Positions 56,700 to 64,000 of a DNA stretch of 64,000 nt are shown one piece after another. Below the pieces are notes generated by a model, which saw nothing but the letters and a program-made list of their open reading frames with translations, was not told where the DNA came from and searched no databases. The stretch's first letter is position 1, and each line of letters begins with the position of its first letter. Location of the stretch: positions 1-64,000 of the forward strand of contig JACWAF010000013.1 in assembly GCA_014874185.1 (NCBI GenBank). The letters are read 5' to 3'. This stretch comes from Nitrospirota bacterium. Its GTDB lineage: Bacteria; Nitrospirota; Thermodesulfovibrionia; Thermodesulfovibrionales; JdFR-88. Both the position numbers and the translations under genes were made by a program.

Positions 56700-57480
56700 G
56701 AGGTGAGATTATACCGCCCACCGGCGATATTTTTCCAACCAGCACGGGGGTTTCTTCAAGGTATTCGATCAGGCTTTCGATCCGCTCCGCCCGGCTTACA
56801 AAGAAGACCCTTCCGCCCCTGTCGGTCTTCTTCTTCAGGTTGGGCAGCCGTAGATAGCCATGCAGCGGGGTGCTCAGGTAGCCCGTCATGTAATTGCCGT
56901 TGTCCGATGTGCAAAGTTCCGCAAGTATGCCTGGCGCGGCCGCTACTTTTGAAGCGAGGATGAGGGCCTCGAACAGCCTGGTGCCCTGAAGCCCCCTGGC
57001 CTCTATCTGCGAGATGAGCTTTTTTTCAGCGGCCCCGGTGATCCCCAGCATCGAGGCGCGCACGCCACGTTTTTTATCGGGCTCCAGCCTATTGCCGGTG
57101 AGCGGGTCCAGTATTGCAGCCCCCCGCATCCCGCCCTTGGCAAAGACTTTGAAGGCTGCCTCTATTGCCCGCGTGGAAACGCCGATTCCGGACAGGATCT
57201 CCCCGGCCACCTCCCTTGCATCCGGAGTATTTGCGGTTTCCAGAGTAAAAACCGGGAGGGACGGCACAAGCGTGGGCCTCCGTGGAAGCGGCTCTACAAC
57301 AAAGCTCATCCTGGAAGGGGTGCCGTTCGTGTGCGAGAGCGCCTTTCCGGAGTAATCTTCAAGCACCTCCGGTATCCGGTCCAACGTAAAAATCCCTTCC
57401 GCACCCGAGATATGCCGGCCCTTTTTTTCCGCCCTCATCCTTACGGAGAAGAGTTTTTTACGCCCTGGGTTTGAGACCAT
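56614..57480 (-). CDS. bioW: 6-carboxyhexanoate-CoA ligase (pimeloyl-CoA synthetase)
   Basis: A 288-residue enzyme activating pimelate with ATP and CoA for biotin synthesis. KKLFSVRMRAEKKGRHISGA at the start, NGTPSRMSFVVEPL near residue 50, MRGAAILDPLTGNRLEPDKK near 115, RGVRASMLGI near 135 and LCTSDNGNYMTGYLSTPLHG near 185. BioW is usually ~250 residues; the last ~30 here (basic, low complexity) lie over the dagK start, so an old stop was probably lost. It follows bioB with a 23-base overlap. Confidence 0.93.
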   Translation of the reverse strand: MVSNPGRKKLFSVRMRAEKKGRHISGAEGIFTLDRIPEVLEDYSGKALSHTNGTPSRMSFVVEPLPRRPTLVPSLPVFTLETANTPDAREVAGEILSGIGVSTRAIEAAFKVFAKGGMRGAAILDPLTGNRLEPDKKRGVRASMLGITGAAEKKLISQIEARGLQGTRLFEALILASKVAAAPGILAELCTSDNGNYMTGYLSTPLHGYLRLPNLKKKTDRGGRVFFVSRAERIESLIEYLEETPVLVGKISPVGGIISPHETDLRDRGKPGGKKGVRKKVRAGRSSS

Positions 57481-58423
57481 AATCAGTTATCATTTTCAAG
57501 TCCATTTCGGGGGAGAGCCCTTCCTTTGTGAGGTAATCTCCGGTCAGGAGGCCGTCCGCCCCGGCCATGAAGATGAACGGGTTGAACTGGCCCAGTACCT
57601 GCGGCCGCCCGCCGCAGACCCGTATCTCGCGCATGGGCAGGACGAACCTGTAAAGGCTTATTATCTTCAGGGCCTCAAGAGGGCCCAGTTTCATCAAATT
57701 GCCCAGGCGCGTGCCCGGCACCGGGATCAGAAAATTCAGAGGGACCGAGTCCGCATCCACGGCTTTAAGCGTGAACGCCATCTCTATCCTGTCCTCCCAG
57801 TCCTCCCCCATCCCGAATATCCCGCCTGAGCAGAGCGAAAGCCCCGCCTCCTTTACGGCGGTTATGGTCCTCAGTTTGTCTGCGTAATTATGGGTTGAGC
57901 ATATCTCGTCGAAGCGTTTTTTTGAGCTTTCGATATTATTGTGATAGCGCTCCAGCCCGGCCTGTTTTAAAAGCTTCAGTTCCTCCGGTCCCAGAAGCCC
58001 AAGCGTGGCGCACGGAAGAAGCCCCAGTTCTCGCACGCCGGATACCATATCGGCAATTTTCCCCAGTTCACGGCCATTTGGCTTCCTGCCGCTTGTCACG
58101 ATGCAGAACCTCCGCGCGCCGGATTCCCGCGCCCTTTTTGCGGCCGAGAGCGCTTCGCCATTAGAGATAAGCGGATAGCTCTTTGTGCCTGCACTGGCCC
58201 TTGCGGACTGTGCGCACCAGGCGCAGTCTTCGGGGCAGTTGCCGCTCTTGGCGTTCACGATGGAGCAGAGGTCTATGCCATCTCCCTTCATCTCGAAGCG
58301 GATGCGGTTGGCCGCGGCGAACAGTTCAAATATCTCCGGCCCCTCTATCCGGGCAATTTGGCGCGCGTCCTTTTTCGTAAGCTGCCCGCCCGAAAGGACC
58401 TTCTCTTTCAGAAAATCAATCAT
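57458..58423 (-). CDS. bioB: biotin synthase
   Basis: 321 residues from the ATG at 58423 (MIDFLKEKVLSGGQLTKKDA). A longer TTG-start frame to 58483 would put the BirA operator inside the gene and is rejected. Radical-SAM cluster motif GNCPEDCAWCAQSARASAG near 52-70, SGARRFCIVTSGRKP, ATLGLLGPEELKLLKQAGL, YHNNIESSKKRF near 152, CSGGIFGMGE and NFLIPVPGTRL near 222. It inserts sulfur into dethiobiotin. Start of the bioB-bioW-dagK unit. Confidence 0.95.
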   Translation of the reverse strand: MIDFLKEKVLSGGQLTKKDARQIARIEGPEIFELFAAANRIRFEMKGDGIDLCSIVNAKSGNCPEDCAWCAQSARASAGTKSYPLISNGEALSAAKRARESGARRFCIVTSGRKPNGRELGKIADMVSGVRELGLLPCATLGLLGPEELKLLKQAGLERYHNNIESSKKRFDEICSTHNYADKLRTITAVKEAGLSLCSGGIFGMGEDWEDRIEMAFTLKAVDADSVPLNFLIPVPGTRLGNLMKLGPLEALKIISLYRFVLPMREIRVCGGRPQVLGQFNPFIFMAGADGLLTGDYLTKEGLSPEMDLKMITDYGLKPRA

Positions 58424-58452
58424 GGGAGATATTTTCAGTTCCAGAGAGATGT

Positions 58453-58483
58453 TTGTCAACCTGTTTGGAGAATGGGTTGACAA
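58453..58483. promoter_or_regulatory. BirA-like operator upstream of bioB
   Basis: TTGTCAACC, a 13-base spacer and GGTTGACAA form a perfect inverted repeat (10-bp arms TTTGTCAACC/GGTTGACAAA) 30 bases upstream of the bioB ATG. It closely follows the BirA consensus TTGTTAACC-N14-16-GGTTAACAA, with a slightly shorter spacer. It would repress the operon when biotin is plentiful. Confidence 0.7.
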
Positions 58484-58511
58484 AATTTTATATTCAATGT
58501 AAGGCGAAGAA

Positions 58512-58556
58512 AGATTCCGGACAAGATACGGGGCTAAAGCCCCTTGGGCCGGAATG
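58512..58556 (+). repeat. ATTCCGG-type compound palindromic repeat
   Basis: AGATTCCGG, GATACGGGGCTAAAGCCCCT, TGGGCCGGAATG: the same unit as at 36466-36516. It lies between the bioB operator and the next repeat element. Confidence 0.65.
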
Positions 58557-58576
58557 ACGATGACTTACGGATCTCT

Positions 58577-58750
58577 TATTAAGGGCCTCATAATTGGACA
58601 GACATTTTGACTGGAAAATCTCCCCTCGCCCCTCAACCTGCACCCCAAAAAGTCTGCGACTTTTAGGGGACCCCGTTCCAAAGAGGGGTAATTCCTCCTT
58701 TTGGCAAAGGCCCTTTGACAAAGGGAAGGTAGGAGGGATTTTCCAATAAT
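58577..58750 (-). repeat. MITE-like dispersed repeat, copy truncated at the acyP stop
   Basis: The reverse copy runs from TATTAAGGGCCTCATAATTG to GGGATTTTCCAATAA, where it stops two bases short of the acylphosphatase stop codon (58752-58754); the outer ~35 bases of the second terminal repeat are missing. Confidence 0.8.
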
Positions 58751-58751
58751 G

Positions 58752-59030
58752 TCAGCGCCTGACGGAAAACCCCTGGAACTCGCCTGAGAAGGGCTGCCAT
58801 TCCAGTTCCATTTCATCCACGTAAGCGCCGGGCGGGCCTTTTTTGCACCTCTTCACGGCCTCTTCAACCAGGGATTTCTCACCCTCGAAGACCGCCTCCA
58901 CTGAGCCGTCATACAGATTCCGGACCCAGCCCGAAATGTCCAGCAGGCTTGCCACATTGCGGGTGAAGGCGCGAAAGAAGACCCCCTGCACCCTGCCTTT
59001 GAATATCACGTGCGCCCTTGCGTTTGCCAT
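58752..59030 (-). CDS. acyP: acylphosphatase
   Basis: A 92-residue acylphosphatase splitting carboxyl-phosphates. HVIFKGRVQGVFFRAFTRNV carries the phosphate-binding arginine near residue 19, and GWVRNLYDGSVEAVFEG carries the catalytic asparagine near 38. It lies 8 bases after lysC on the minus strand and so is likely the last gene of the lysC operon; a repeat element ends it. Confidence 0.93.
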   Translation of the reverse strand: MANARAHVIFKGRVQGVFFRAFTRNVASLLDISGWVRNLYDGSVEAVFEGEKSLVEEAVKRCKKGPPGAYVDEMELEWQPFSGEFQGFSVRR

Positions 59031-59038
59031 TGCGGAGA

Positions 59039-60304
59039 TTATTTCTTGGGCGAGGGCTTCTTTTTGGTGCTTTTCTTTACGGGCGATTTGCCGTTTAATC
59101 CGAAGGCCTGGTGCAGGGCGCGCACGGCAAGCTCCGTGTATTTGGCGTCTATCACGCAGGAGACCTTTATCTCGGACGTGCTTATCATCATGATATTTAT
59201 CCCGTGCTCCGCCAATACCTGGAACATCTTTGAGGCCACGCCGGAGTGCGTCCTCATCCCAACGCCCACAACGGAGACCTTGGAGATGCCCTCGTTCGCG
59301 CTCACACCGCGAGCGCCCAGGTCCTTCGCGATCTTCTCGGTTATCTCCCTGGCCTTTGCGCTGTCAGTCCTGGGGACGGTAAAGGAGATGTCGGTCTCTC
59401 TGTTGTCGCTTGACACGTTCTGCACGATCATGTCCACGACAAGCCCCGCATTGGCTATATCGGAGAAAAGCCTGGCCGCGATGCCGGGCTTGTCCGGCGC
59501 GCCGAGCACGGTCAGCTTCGCCTGATTTTTATCGTATGTAACTCCGGATACCAGAACCTTCTCCATGCTTGGGTCCTCCTTCACAATGTAAGTACCGGGG
59601 GCGTTCGTAAAACTTGAAAGCACCACGAGTGGCACGTTATATTTCTTGGCGAACTCCACCGAACGGGTCTGCAGCACCTTCGCCCCAAGGCTTGCAAGTT
59701 CCAGCATCTCATCATAGGAAACCTTATCGAGTTTTTTCGCCTCGGGTACTATATTCGGGTCCGCCGTGTAAACGCCCTCAACGTCCGTATATATCTCACA
59801 GAGGCCGGCCTTCAGTGCGGCGGCCAGGGCCACCGCGGTCAGGTCGGAGCCGCCCCGGCCAAGGGTGGTCACGTCTTCCATGTCCCCGGTGACGCCCTGG
59901 AAACCGGCAATAACGGCGACCTTGCCTTTCCTGAGTGCCTCTTTCACCCGCTCGCCGGAAATCTTCTCTATCTTCGCGCGGGTATGCGCGGTATCGGTTA
60001 TGATGCCGGTCTGTCTTCCCGTGAAGGACATGGCGTTTATCCCGCGCTCCTGCAATGCCAGGGCCGTGAGCGCGGCGCTCACCCTCTCTCCTGAAGAGAG
60101 CAGCAGGTCCATCTCCCTCTCGTCAGGCCTCTGGCATATGTTCTGCGCAAGTTTTATCAGCTTGTCCGTCTCGCCGGACATCGCAGAGACCACTACGGCA
60201 ACCTTGTTTCCGGCCTTTACCGCCGCGGCGACCCGCCCGGCCACGGCCTGGATCCTCTCCAGGCTGCCCACCGAGGTGCCCCCGTATTTCTGCACTATGA
60301 GCAT
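59039..60304 (-). CDS. lysC: aspartate kinase
   Basis: A 421-residue kinase for the first step of lysine, threonine and methionine synthesis. [15 protein letters not shown] at the start, [17 protein letters not shown] near 37, [20 protein letters not shown] near 92, [20 protein letters not shown] near 143 and [20 protein letters not shown]. Two ACT domains at the C-terminus ([40 protein letters not shown]) bind feedback amino acids. It is followed by acyP and preceded by apgM. Confidence 0.96.
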   Translation of the reverse strand: MLIVQKYGGTSVGSLERIQAVAGRVAAAVKAGNKVAVVVSAMSGETDKLIKLAQNICQRPDEREMDLLLSSGERVSAALTALALQERGINAMSFTGRQTGIITDTAHTRAKIEKISGERVKEALRKGKVAVIAGFQGVTGDMEDVTTLGRGGSDLTAVALAAALKAGLCEIYTDVEGVYTADPNIVPEAKKLDKVSYDEMLELASLGAKVLQTRSVEFAKKYNVPLVVLSSFTNAPGTYIVKEDPSMEKVLVSGVTYDKNQAKLTVLGAPDKPGIAARLFSDIANAGLVVDMIVQNVSSDNRETDISFTVPRTDSAKAREITEKIAKDLGARGVSANEGISKVSVVGVGMRTHSGVASKMFQVLAEHGINIMMISTSEIKVSCVIDAKYTELAVRALHQAFGLNGKSPVKKSTKKKPSPKK

Positions 60305-60308
60305 CCTT

Positions 60309-61523
60309 CTAAAACTCTCCTTTTATGAACTGCCCCATCAGCTTAGAGGCGTCTTTGATCTCGATTTTATTTTTTACGCTGGCGATAGCTTCGCTATATC
60401 CGGAGGCGCGGGAAAAATCCCTTTCCGTGCCGTCGTAGACAGCGAAGGGCACCGGCTCCTGGGTGTGCGTCCTCACCTCTAATGGCGTTGCGTGGTCCGG
60501 CATGACCAGAAGCCTGAAATCCCCAAGCTCCCTTATGCCCCGAAGCACCGTGCCAACCACCAGGTTGTCAAACCGCTCTATGGCCTCTATCTTCTCCCTA
60601 AGGTTTCCCTCATGGGAGGCCTCGTCCGGGGCCTCCACATGGATGTAGACGAGATCCAGTTCTTCCAGCGCGCGAAGCGCGCTCTCGGCCTTGCCCGCGT
60701 AATTGGTGTCCAGATACCCGGTCGCGCCGGGGACATTAATCACACTGAGCCCGGCCGAGACCGCGATACCTTTCGTAAGGTCAACGGCGGATATCATCCC
60801 GCCCCTTAAACCGTAGAGCTTCTCGAAGGGCGGCAGTTCGGGCTTCATCCCCTGGCCCCACAGCCAGATGCTGTTTGCGGGCCTTTTCCCTTCGGCCATC
60901 CTCTTTTTATTTATGGGGTGCCTCTCCAGAACATCCACCGAGCCGTGCATGAGTGCGCGCAAAAACTCGCCGCCCGCGCCCTGGGGGAGGAAGTCTGTTA
61001 TCTCCCTGCCCAATATGTCGTGCGGGGGCGTGCAGTCGCAATCGGCCCTGCCATTGGGCCAGAGCATGATGTTTCGGTAGCTCACGCCGGGATGGAATGA
61101 GATGCCGTCCATCTTCAAGTCCCTGTTCAAATCCTCTATTAACTCCCGGCCCTCTTCAGAGCTTATCTGCCCCGCGCCGTGGTCTTCCATCCAGGCCCTG
61201 GACTTGTCCTCATTGAACCGCAGCGTGACGAGGTTGCAGCGGAAGGCCACATCGCCAGGGCGGAGCCTGAGGCCCATGCTTGCGGCCTCGAACGGGGCGC
61301 GCCCGGTGTAGTATTTATGCGGGTCGTAGCCCAGAATGGAGAGGTTAGCCACGTCGGAGCCTGTGGGCAGCCCGTCGGGCAATGTGTGGGCCATGCCAAC
61401 CATGCCCTCGCGCGCGAGCTTGTCCATATTGGGTGTGAACGCGGCCTCAAGGGGGGTCTTTCCGGCAAGCTCCGGGCGGGGCCTGTCGGCCATCCCGTCG
61501 CCTATCATCACAACGTATTTCAT
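60309..61523 (-). CDS. apgM: cofactor-independent phosphoglycerate mutase, archaeal type (ApgM)
   Basis: A 404-residue metal-dependent mutase. [17 protein letters not shown] carries the first metal ligands; [13 protein letters not shown] with the phosphoserine position near 63, [20 protein letters not shown] near 300 and [20 protein letters not shown] near 345 carry the others. It is the archaeal-like class, distinct from GpmI. In anaerobes these are often beside threonine genes, sometimes suggesting a homoserine-phosphate role. It overlaps thrC by 4 bases. Confidence 0.9.
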   Translation of the reverse strand: MKYVVMIGDGMADRPRPELAGKTPLEAAFTPNMDKLAREGMVGMAHTLPDGLPTGSDVANLSILGYDPHKYYTGRAPFEAASMGLRLRPGDVAFRCNLVTLRFNEDKSRAWMEDHGAGQISSEEGRELIEDLNRDLKMDGISFHPGVSYRNIMLWPNGRADCDCTPPHDILGREITDFLPQGAGGEFLRALMHGSVDVLERHPINKKRMAEGKRPANSIWLWGQGMKPELPPFEKLYGLRGGMISAVDLTKGIAVSAGLSVINVPGATGYLDTNYAGKAESALRALEELDLVYIHVEAPDEASHEGNLREKIEAIERFDNLVVGTVLRGIRELGDFRLLVMPDHATPLEVRTHTQEPVPFAVYDGTERDFSRASGYSEAIASVKNKIEIKDASKLMGQFIKGEF

Positions 61524-62581
61524 TGGAGAGATTCTATTATCTTCTTCACCGAATTGAAATCGGCTTCCACTTTAACGGGCCCTTTGGATACCTTGAATAC
61601 CGTGTCCGGGTCCTTCAGGCCGTGCCCGGTGAGGGTGCAGACGACCCTCTCTCCGCCCTTGAAAAAGCCCGCTTTATTCAGTTTCAGCACTCCCGCCAGG
61701 GACGATGCCGACGCGGGCTCGCAGAAAATCCCCTCGGTGGAGGACAATAATTTATAAGCGTAAAGTATCTCGTCATCGGTAACCGAATCTATCTTCCCTC
61801 CGGACTCTTCCACGGCGGCAAGCGCGCCCTTCCAGCTTGCGGGGTTGCCTATCCGGATGGCCGTGGCTATCGTCTCGGGGTTCTGCACGGGCCTTCCAAG
61901 CACGATGGGGGCCGCGCCCGCGGCCTGGAACCCAAGCATGCGGGGGCGGGATTTGGCCCTGCCTTTTTTATGATATTCCGTATATCCCTTCCAGTAGGCG
62001 GTTATGTTTCCGGCGTTGCCCACGGGGAGGGCGTGGTAATATGGCGCGTCCCCAAGGGTGTCCACTATCTCGAAGGCCGCCGTCTTCTGACCCTCTATCC
62101 TGAAAGGGTTTATCGAGTTCACAAGCGTTATGGGATATGTGGCCACGACGGTTTTCACTATGTTCAGGGCCGTATCGAAGTTGCCGTTTAACTGTATGAC
62201 CTCCGCGCCGTGCACCAGGGCCTGCGCCAGTTTCCCGAAGGCTATCTTCCCCTCCGGTATGAGGACCACGGCCTTAATGCCGGCGCGCGCGGCATATGCC
62301 GCGGCGGCCGCCGATGTGTTCCCCGTGGAGGCGCAAATAACCGCCCTCGTGCCGTCTTCCAGGGCCTTGGGGATCGCAACCGCCATCCCCCTGTCCTTGA
62401 AAGAGCCCGTGGGGTTCGCGCCGTCATACTTGAAATATAATTCTAAATCCAGCCCTTCCCTGCCGGGGATATTTACGGACCGGATGAGAGGCGTCCCCCC
62501 TTCGTGCAGGGTCACGGACGGAGTCTTGTCACTTACCGGGAGGAACTCCCGGTATTCCTCAACGATTCCCCTCCAGCCCAT
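61520..62581 (-). CDS. thrC: threonine synthase
   Basis: A 353-residue PLP enzyme converting O-phosphohomoserine to threonine. [19 protein letters not shown] near 22, the PLP lysine in [20 protein letters not shown] near 61, [20 protein letters not shown] near 83, the phosphate loop [18 protein letters not shown] near 197, and [18 protein letters not shown] near 290. Length suits the short bacterial class. Part of the lysC-apgM-thrC operon. Confidence 0.94.
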   Translation of the reverse strand: MGWRGIVEEYREFLPVSDKTPSVTLHEGGTPLIRSVNIPGREGLDLELYFKYDGANPTGSFKDRGMAVAIPKALEDGTRAVICASTGNTSAAAAAYAARAGIKAVVLIPEGKIAFGKLAQALVHGAEVIQLNGNFDTALNIVKTVVATYPITLVNSINPFRIEGQKTAAFEIVDTLGDAPYYHALPVGNAGNITAYWKGYTEYHKKGRAKSRPRMLGFQAAGAAPIVLGRPVQNPETIATAIRIGNPASWKGALAAVEESGGKIDSVTDDEILYAYKLLSSTEGIFCEPASASSLAGVLKLNKAGFFKGGERVVCTLTGHGLKDPDTVFKVSKGPVKVEADFNSVKKIIESLQ

Positions 62582-62583
62582 GA

Positions 62584-62820
62584 TTATTCCAGGACGTCCC
62601 CTTCGACGAGTTCCACCACTATGCCCTGGTCCTTGAGGGACTGTATGCCTTTTTCCAGGTCCTCTTCGGCCCCTTCAAGCTCCAGGACCATCTCGCCGAC
62701 GGTCTCGGTCACGCGCGCCCTGCGGATATTGGGCATCACGTTATAGGCCTTCGCCATCTTGAATATGACGGGCTCTTTTATGAGCTGCTGCGGGAAAGTG
62801 AGCTTCACCCTTTTTTTCAT
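62584..62820 (-). CDS. NIL domain protein
   Basis: A 78-residue stand-alone NIL (ACT-like) domain: [20 protein letters not shown], then [20 protein letters not shown] with the N-I-R core, and [23 protein letters not shown] domains are known at the ends of methionine ABC transporters and beside ferredoxin domains in homocysteine synthesis. It overlaps the MoaD-like gene by 4 bases and lies 3 bases before thrC. Confidence 0.85.
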   Translation of the reverse strand: MKKRVKLTFPQQLIKEPVIFKMAKAYNVMPNIRRARVTETVGEMVLELEGAEEDLEKGIQSLKDQGIVVELVEGDVLE

Positions 62821-63095
62821 CGCCTGCTCCCCCCTGCTATCGCGGGCACTATGGAGACCTCTTCGCCGTCCTTGACCACGGTCTCCTCGGCCTTCAAAAA
62901 GCGGATGTCCTCCTCGTTGACGTAGATGTTGACGAACCTGCGTATCTTGCCGCCTTCGGATATCCTCTCGCCGATGCCGGGGAACTCTTTATCGAGGGCG
63001 TTCACTATTTCTATCACCTTGCCCGCGGTGGTCTCCACTTCCTCCTTGCCGCCCGTGAGCCTCTGGAGCGGGGTGGGGATCCTGACCTTTACCAT
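62817..63095 (-). CDS. MoaD/ThiS-family sulfur carrier with C-terminal extension
   Basis: A 92-residue ubiquitin-like protein: VKVRIPTPLQRLTGGKEEVE, VIEIVNALDKEFPGIGERIS, RRFVNIYVNEEDIRFL and the tail [14 protein letters not shown]. The Gly-Gly is followed by Ser-Arg-Arg, so the chain must be trimmed before it can carry sulfur as a thiocarboxylate. It lies between two threonine-synthase-type genes. Confidence 0.88.
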   Translation of the reverse strand: MVKVRIPTPLQRLTGGKEEVETTAGKVIEIVNALDKEFPGIGERISEGGKIRRFVNIYVNEEDIRFLKAEETVVKDGEEVSIVPAIAGGSRR

Positions 63096-63102
63096 CTGCC
63101 TC

Positions 63103-64000
63103 TCACCTCCTCAATCCTTTAAGGACTTCTTCAAAAGAAGCCAGGTTGGGTTTTATGTAGTGTACCGGGGGCGTATGCCCGCTGAGGGCCTCCTGTGTCT
63201 TGAGCCCGTTGCCCGTTACGCAGATCACTATGCTCCTGTCCCGGTCTATTCTGCCCTGTTCGATGAGCTTTTTCGCGGCGGCAAGCGTCACGCCGCCCGC
63301 CGTTTCGGCGAATATCCCCTCGGTTGCCGCAAGGAGCTTTATGGCGTCTATTATCTCCGGGTCCGAGACGTCCTCGCCCCAGCCCCCCGACTCCCGTATG
63401 GCGGATATCGCATAATAGCCGTCCGCCGGGTTGCCGATGGCAAGCGATTTGGCTATCGTGTCGGGCTTTACCGGCCTCACGACATCCTGCCCGCTCTTGA
63501 GCGCTGCCATTATTGGCGAGCACCCGGTCGCCTGCGCCCCATATATTTTTGTCTCAAGGCCGTCCAGTATGCCTATCTGCTTGAACTCCTTGAGGCTCTT
63601 CCATATCTTCGTAAGAAGCGAGCCGCTTGCGCAGGGGATGACCATGCTTGCGGGGGCCTTCCAGCCAAGCTGCTCGGCGATCTCGAAGCCAAGCGTCTTT
63701 GACCCCTCGGCATAATAGGGCCTTATGTTTATGTTCACGAATGCCCATTTGTATTTGTTCGCAATCTCCGAGCAGAGCCTGTTCACGTCGTCGTAGTTGC
63801 CGTCCACGGCTATGAGGTTTGGCGAGTAGACGACGGACGCGGTTATCTTGCTCTGCTCCAGGGTGGCCGGAATGAACACGAACCTCTGCAGGCCGGAACG
63901 CGCGCCCAGGGCCGCTACGGAATGCGCCAGGTTCCCCGTGGACGCGCAGGCCACCGTATCGAAGCCGAATTCCTTTGCCTTGGTGAGGGCCACGGAGACC
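63103..64000 (-). CDS. threonine-synthase-like PLP enzyme (5' end beyond window)
   Basis: The visible 299 residues lack the PLP-lysine region, which lies past 64000. Present: ACASTGNLAHSVAALGARSG, then IPCASGSLLTKIWKSLKEF, AQATGCSPIMAALKSG, SLAIGNPADGYYAISAIRES and TEGIFAETAGGVTLAAAKKL near the end, followed by ICVTGNGLKTQEALSG. It is diverged from thrC at 61520. With the sulfur carrier beside it, a sulfhydrylase acting on a phosphorylated homoserine or serine is possible. Confidence 0.82.
   Translation of the reverse strand, partial: VSVALTKAKEFGFDTVACASTGNLAHSVAALGARSGLQRFVFIPATLEQSKITASVVYSPNLIAVDGNYDDVNRLCSEIANKYKWAFVNINIRPYYAEGSKTLGFEIAEQLGWKAPASMVIPCASGSLLTKIWKSLKEFKQIGILDGLETKIYGAQATGCSPIMAALKSGQDVVRPVKPDTIAKSLAIGNPADGYYAISAIRESGGWGEDVSDPEIIDAIKLLAATEGIFAETAGGVTLAAAKKLIEQGRIDRDRSIVICVTGNGLKTQEALSGHTPPVHYIKPNLASFEEVLKGLRR

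Noticed and set aside
58424-58483. N-terminal extension of BioB from a TTG codon
   Set aside because: It would cover the BirA-like operator and has no resemblance to BioB N-termini.
1-64000. CRISPR arrays, tRNA or rRNA genes, prophage or insertion-sequence transposases
   Set aside because: No regularly spaced direct repeats, no cloverleaf candidates in the gaps and no transposase or integrase motifs were seen on reading; a tRNA scan could still be run to confirm.

Overview
The window looks like chromosome from an anaerobic Gram-negative bacterium of fairly high GC content. The Gram-negative reading rests on an Slp-type outer-membrane lipoprotein, meso-diaminopimelate synthesis (lysA, dapF, dapA) and a periplasmic uptake hydrogenase. 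Anaerobic corrin-ring synthesis, a RACo-like corrinoid-protein activator and a homocitrate-synthase-like gene beside an NAD-type isocitrate dehydrogenase fit a Nitrospirota- or Desulfobacterota-like organism. That placement is inference; there is no rRNA or tRNA here to fix the taxonomy.

The most striking locus is at the left end, on the minus strand: hyaA-hyaB-hyaC, a membrane-bound [NiFe] hydrogenase. The large-subunit frame runs unbroken from a GTG at 2687 to 978 except for two in-frame TGA codons at 2508-2510 and 2499-2501. They fall exactly on the two cysteines of the N-terminal nickel-binding motif (R-I-C-G-V-C-x3-H becomes R-I-U-G-V-U-x3-H). Stem-loops directly downstream resemble bacterial SECIS elements. 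The known [NiFeSe] hydrogenases carry a single selenocysteine in the C-terminal motif, which here is ordinary cysteine. This would therefore be a double-selenocysteine hydrogenase of a kind I do not know to be described.

Layout. 3.9-5.3 kb: secreted nuclease, BrnT/CopG-like toxin-antitoxin pair and a decayed nuclease remnant. 5.4-6.8 kb: trpC-trpF. 6.8-13.2 kb: a nitrogen module with two glutamine synthetases, glnE and PII. 13.4-15.5 kb: a small membrane protein, Slp lipoprotein and a BPL_N protein. 15.7-25.5 kb: a ten-gene cobalamin operon on the minus strand, read from a B12 riboswitch with its own terminator. 25.6-31.7 kb: cupin, Hel308-like helicase, membrane-fusion-like protein, YihY and a DUF362 ferredoxin. 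32-36.4 kb: nucleoside and methylthioadenosine salvage (mtaP-apt, deoA), DedA and a 42-residue membrane protein. 36.6-40.9 kb: PAS sensor, then mltG-ispG-panC. 41-48.1 kb: OB-fold protein, RACo-like ATPase, purQ, CorC-type transporter, then isocitrate dehydrogenase and the homocitrate-synthase-like enzyme. 48.2-55.6 kb: ATPase-dead PriA-like protein, HD phosphohydrolase, diguanylate cyclase, lysA-dapF-dapA. 55.8-58.5 kb: bioB-bioW-dagK behind a BirA-like operator. 58.7-64 kb: acylphosphatase and an aspartate-family operon (lysC, apgM, thrC, NIL protein, MoaD-like sulfur carrier, second threonine-synthase-like gene cut by the window edge).

Several dispersed non-coding repeats thread the window. 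The clearest is a ~205-bp MITE-like element in five copies, every one directly 3' of a gene. A second, hairpin-ended family has three copies plus a relative. Short palindromic repeats also occur between genes, and two of those types appear in frame inside the cobyrinate diamide synthase gene. No CRISPR array, prophage, transposase gene, tRNA or rRNA was seen.
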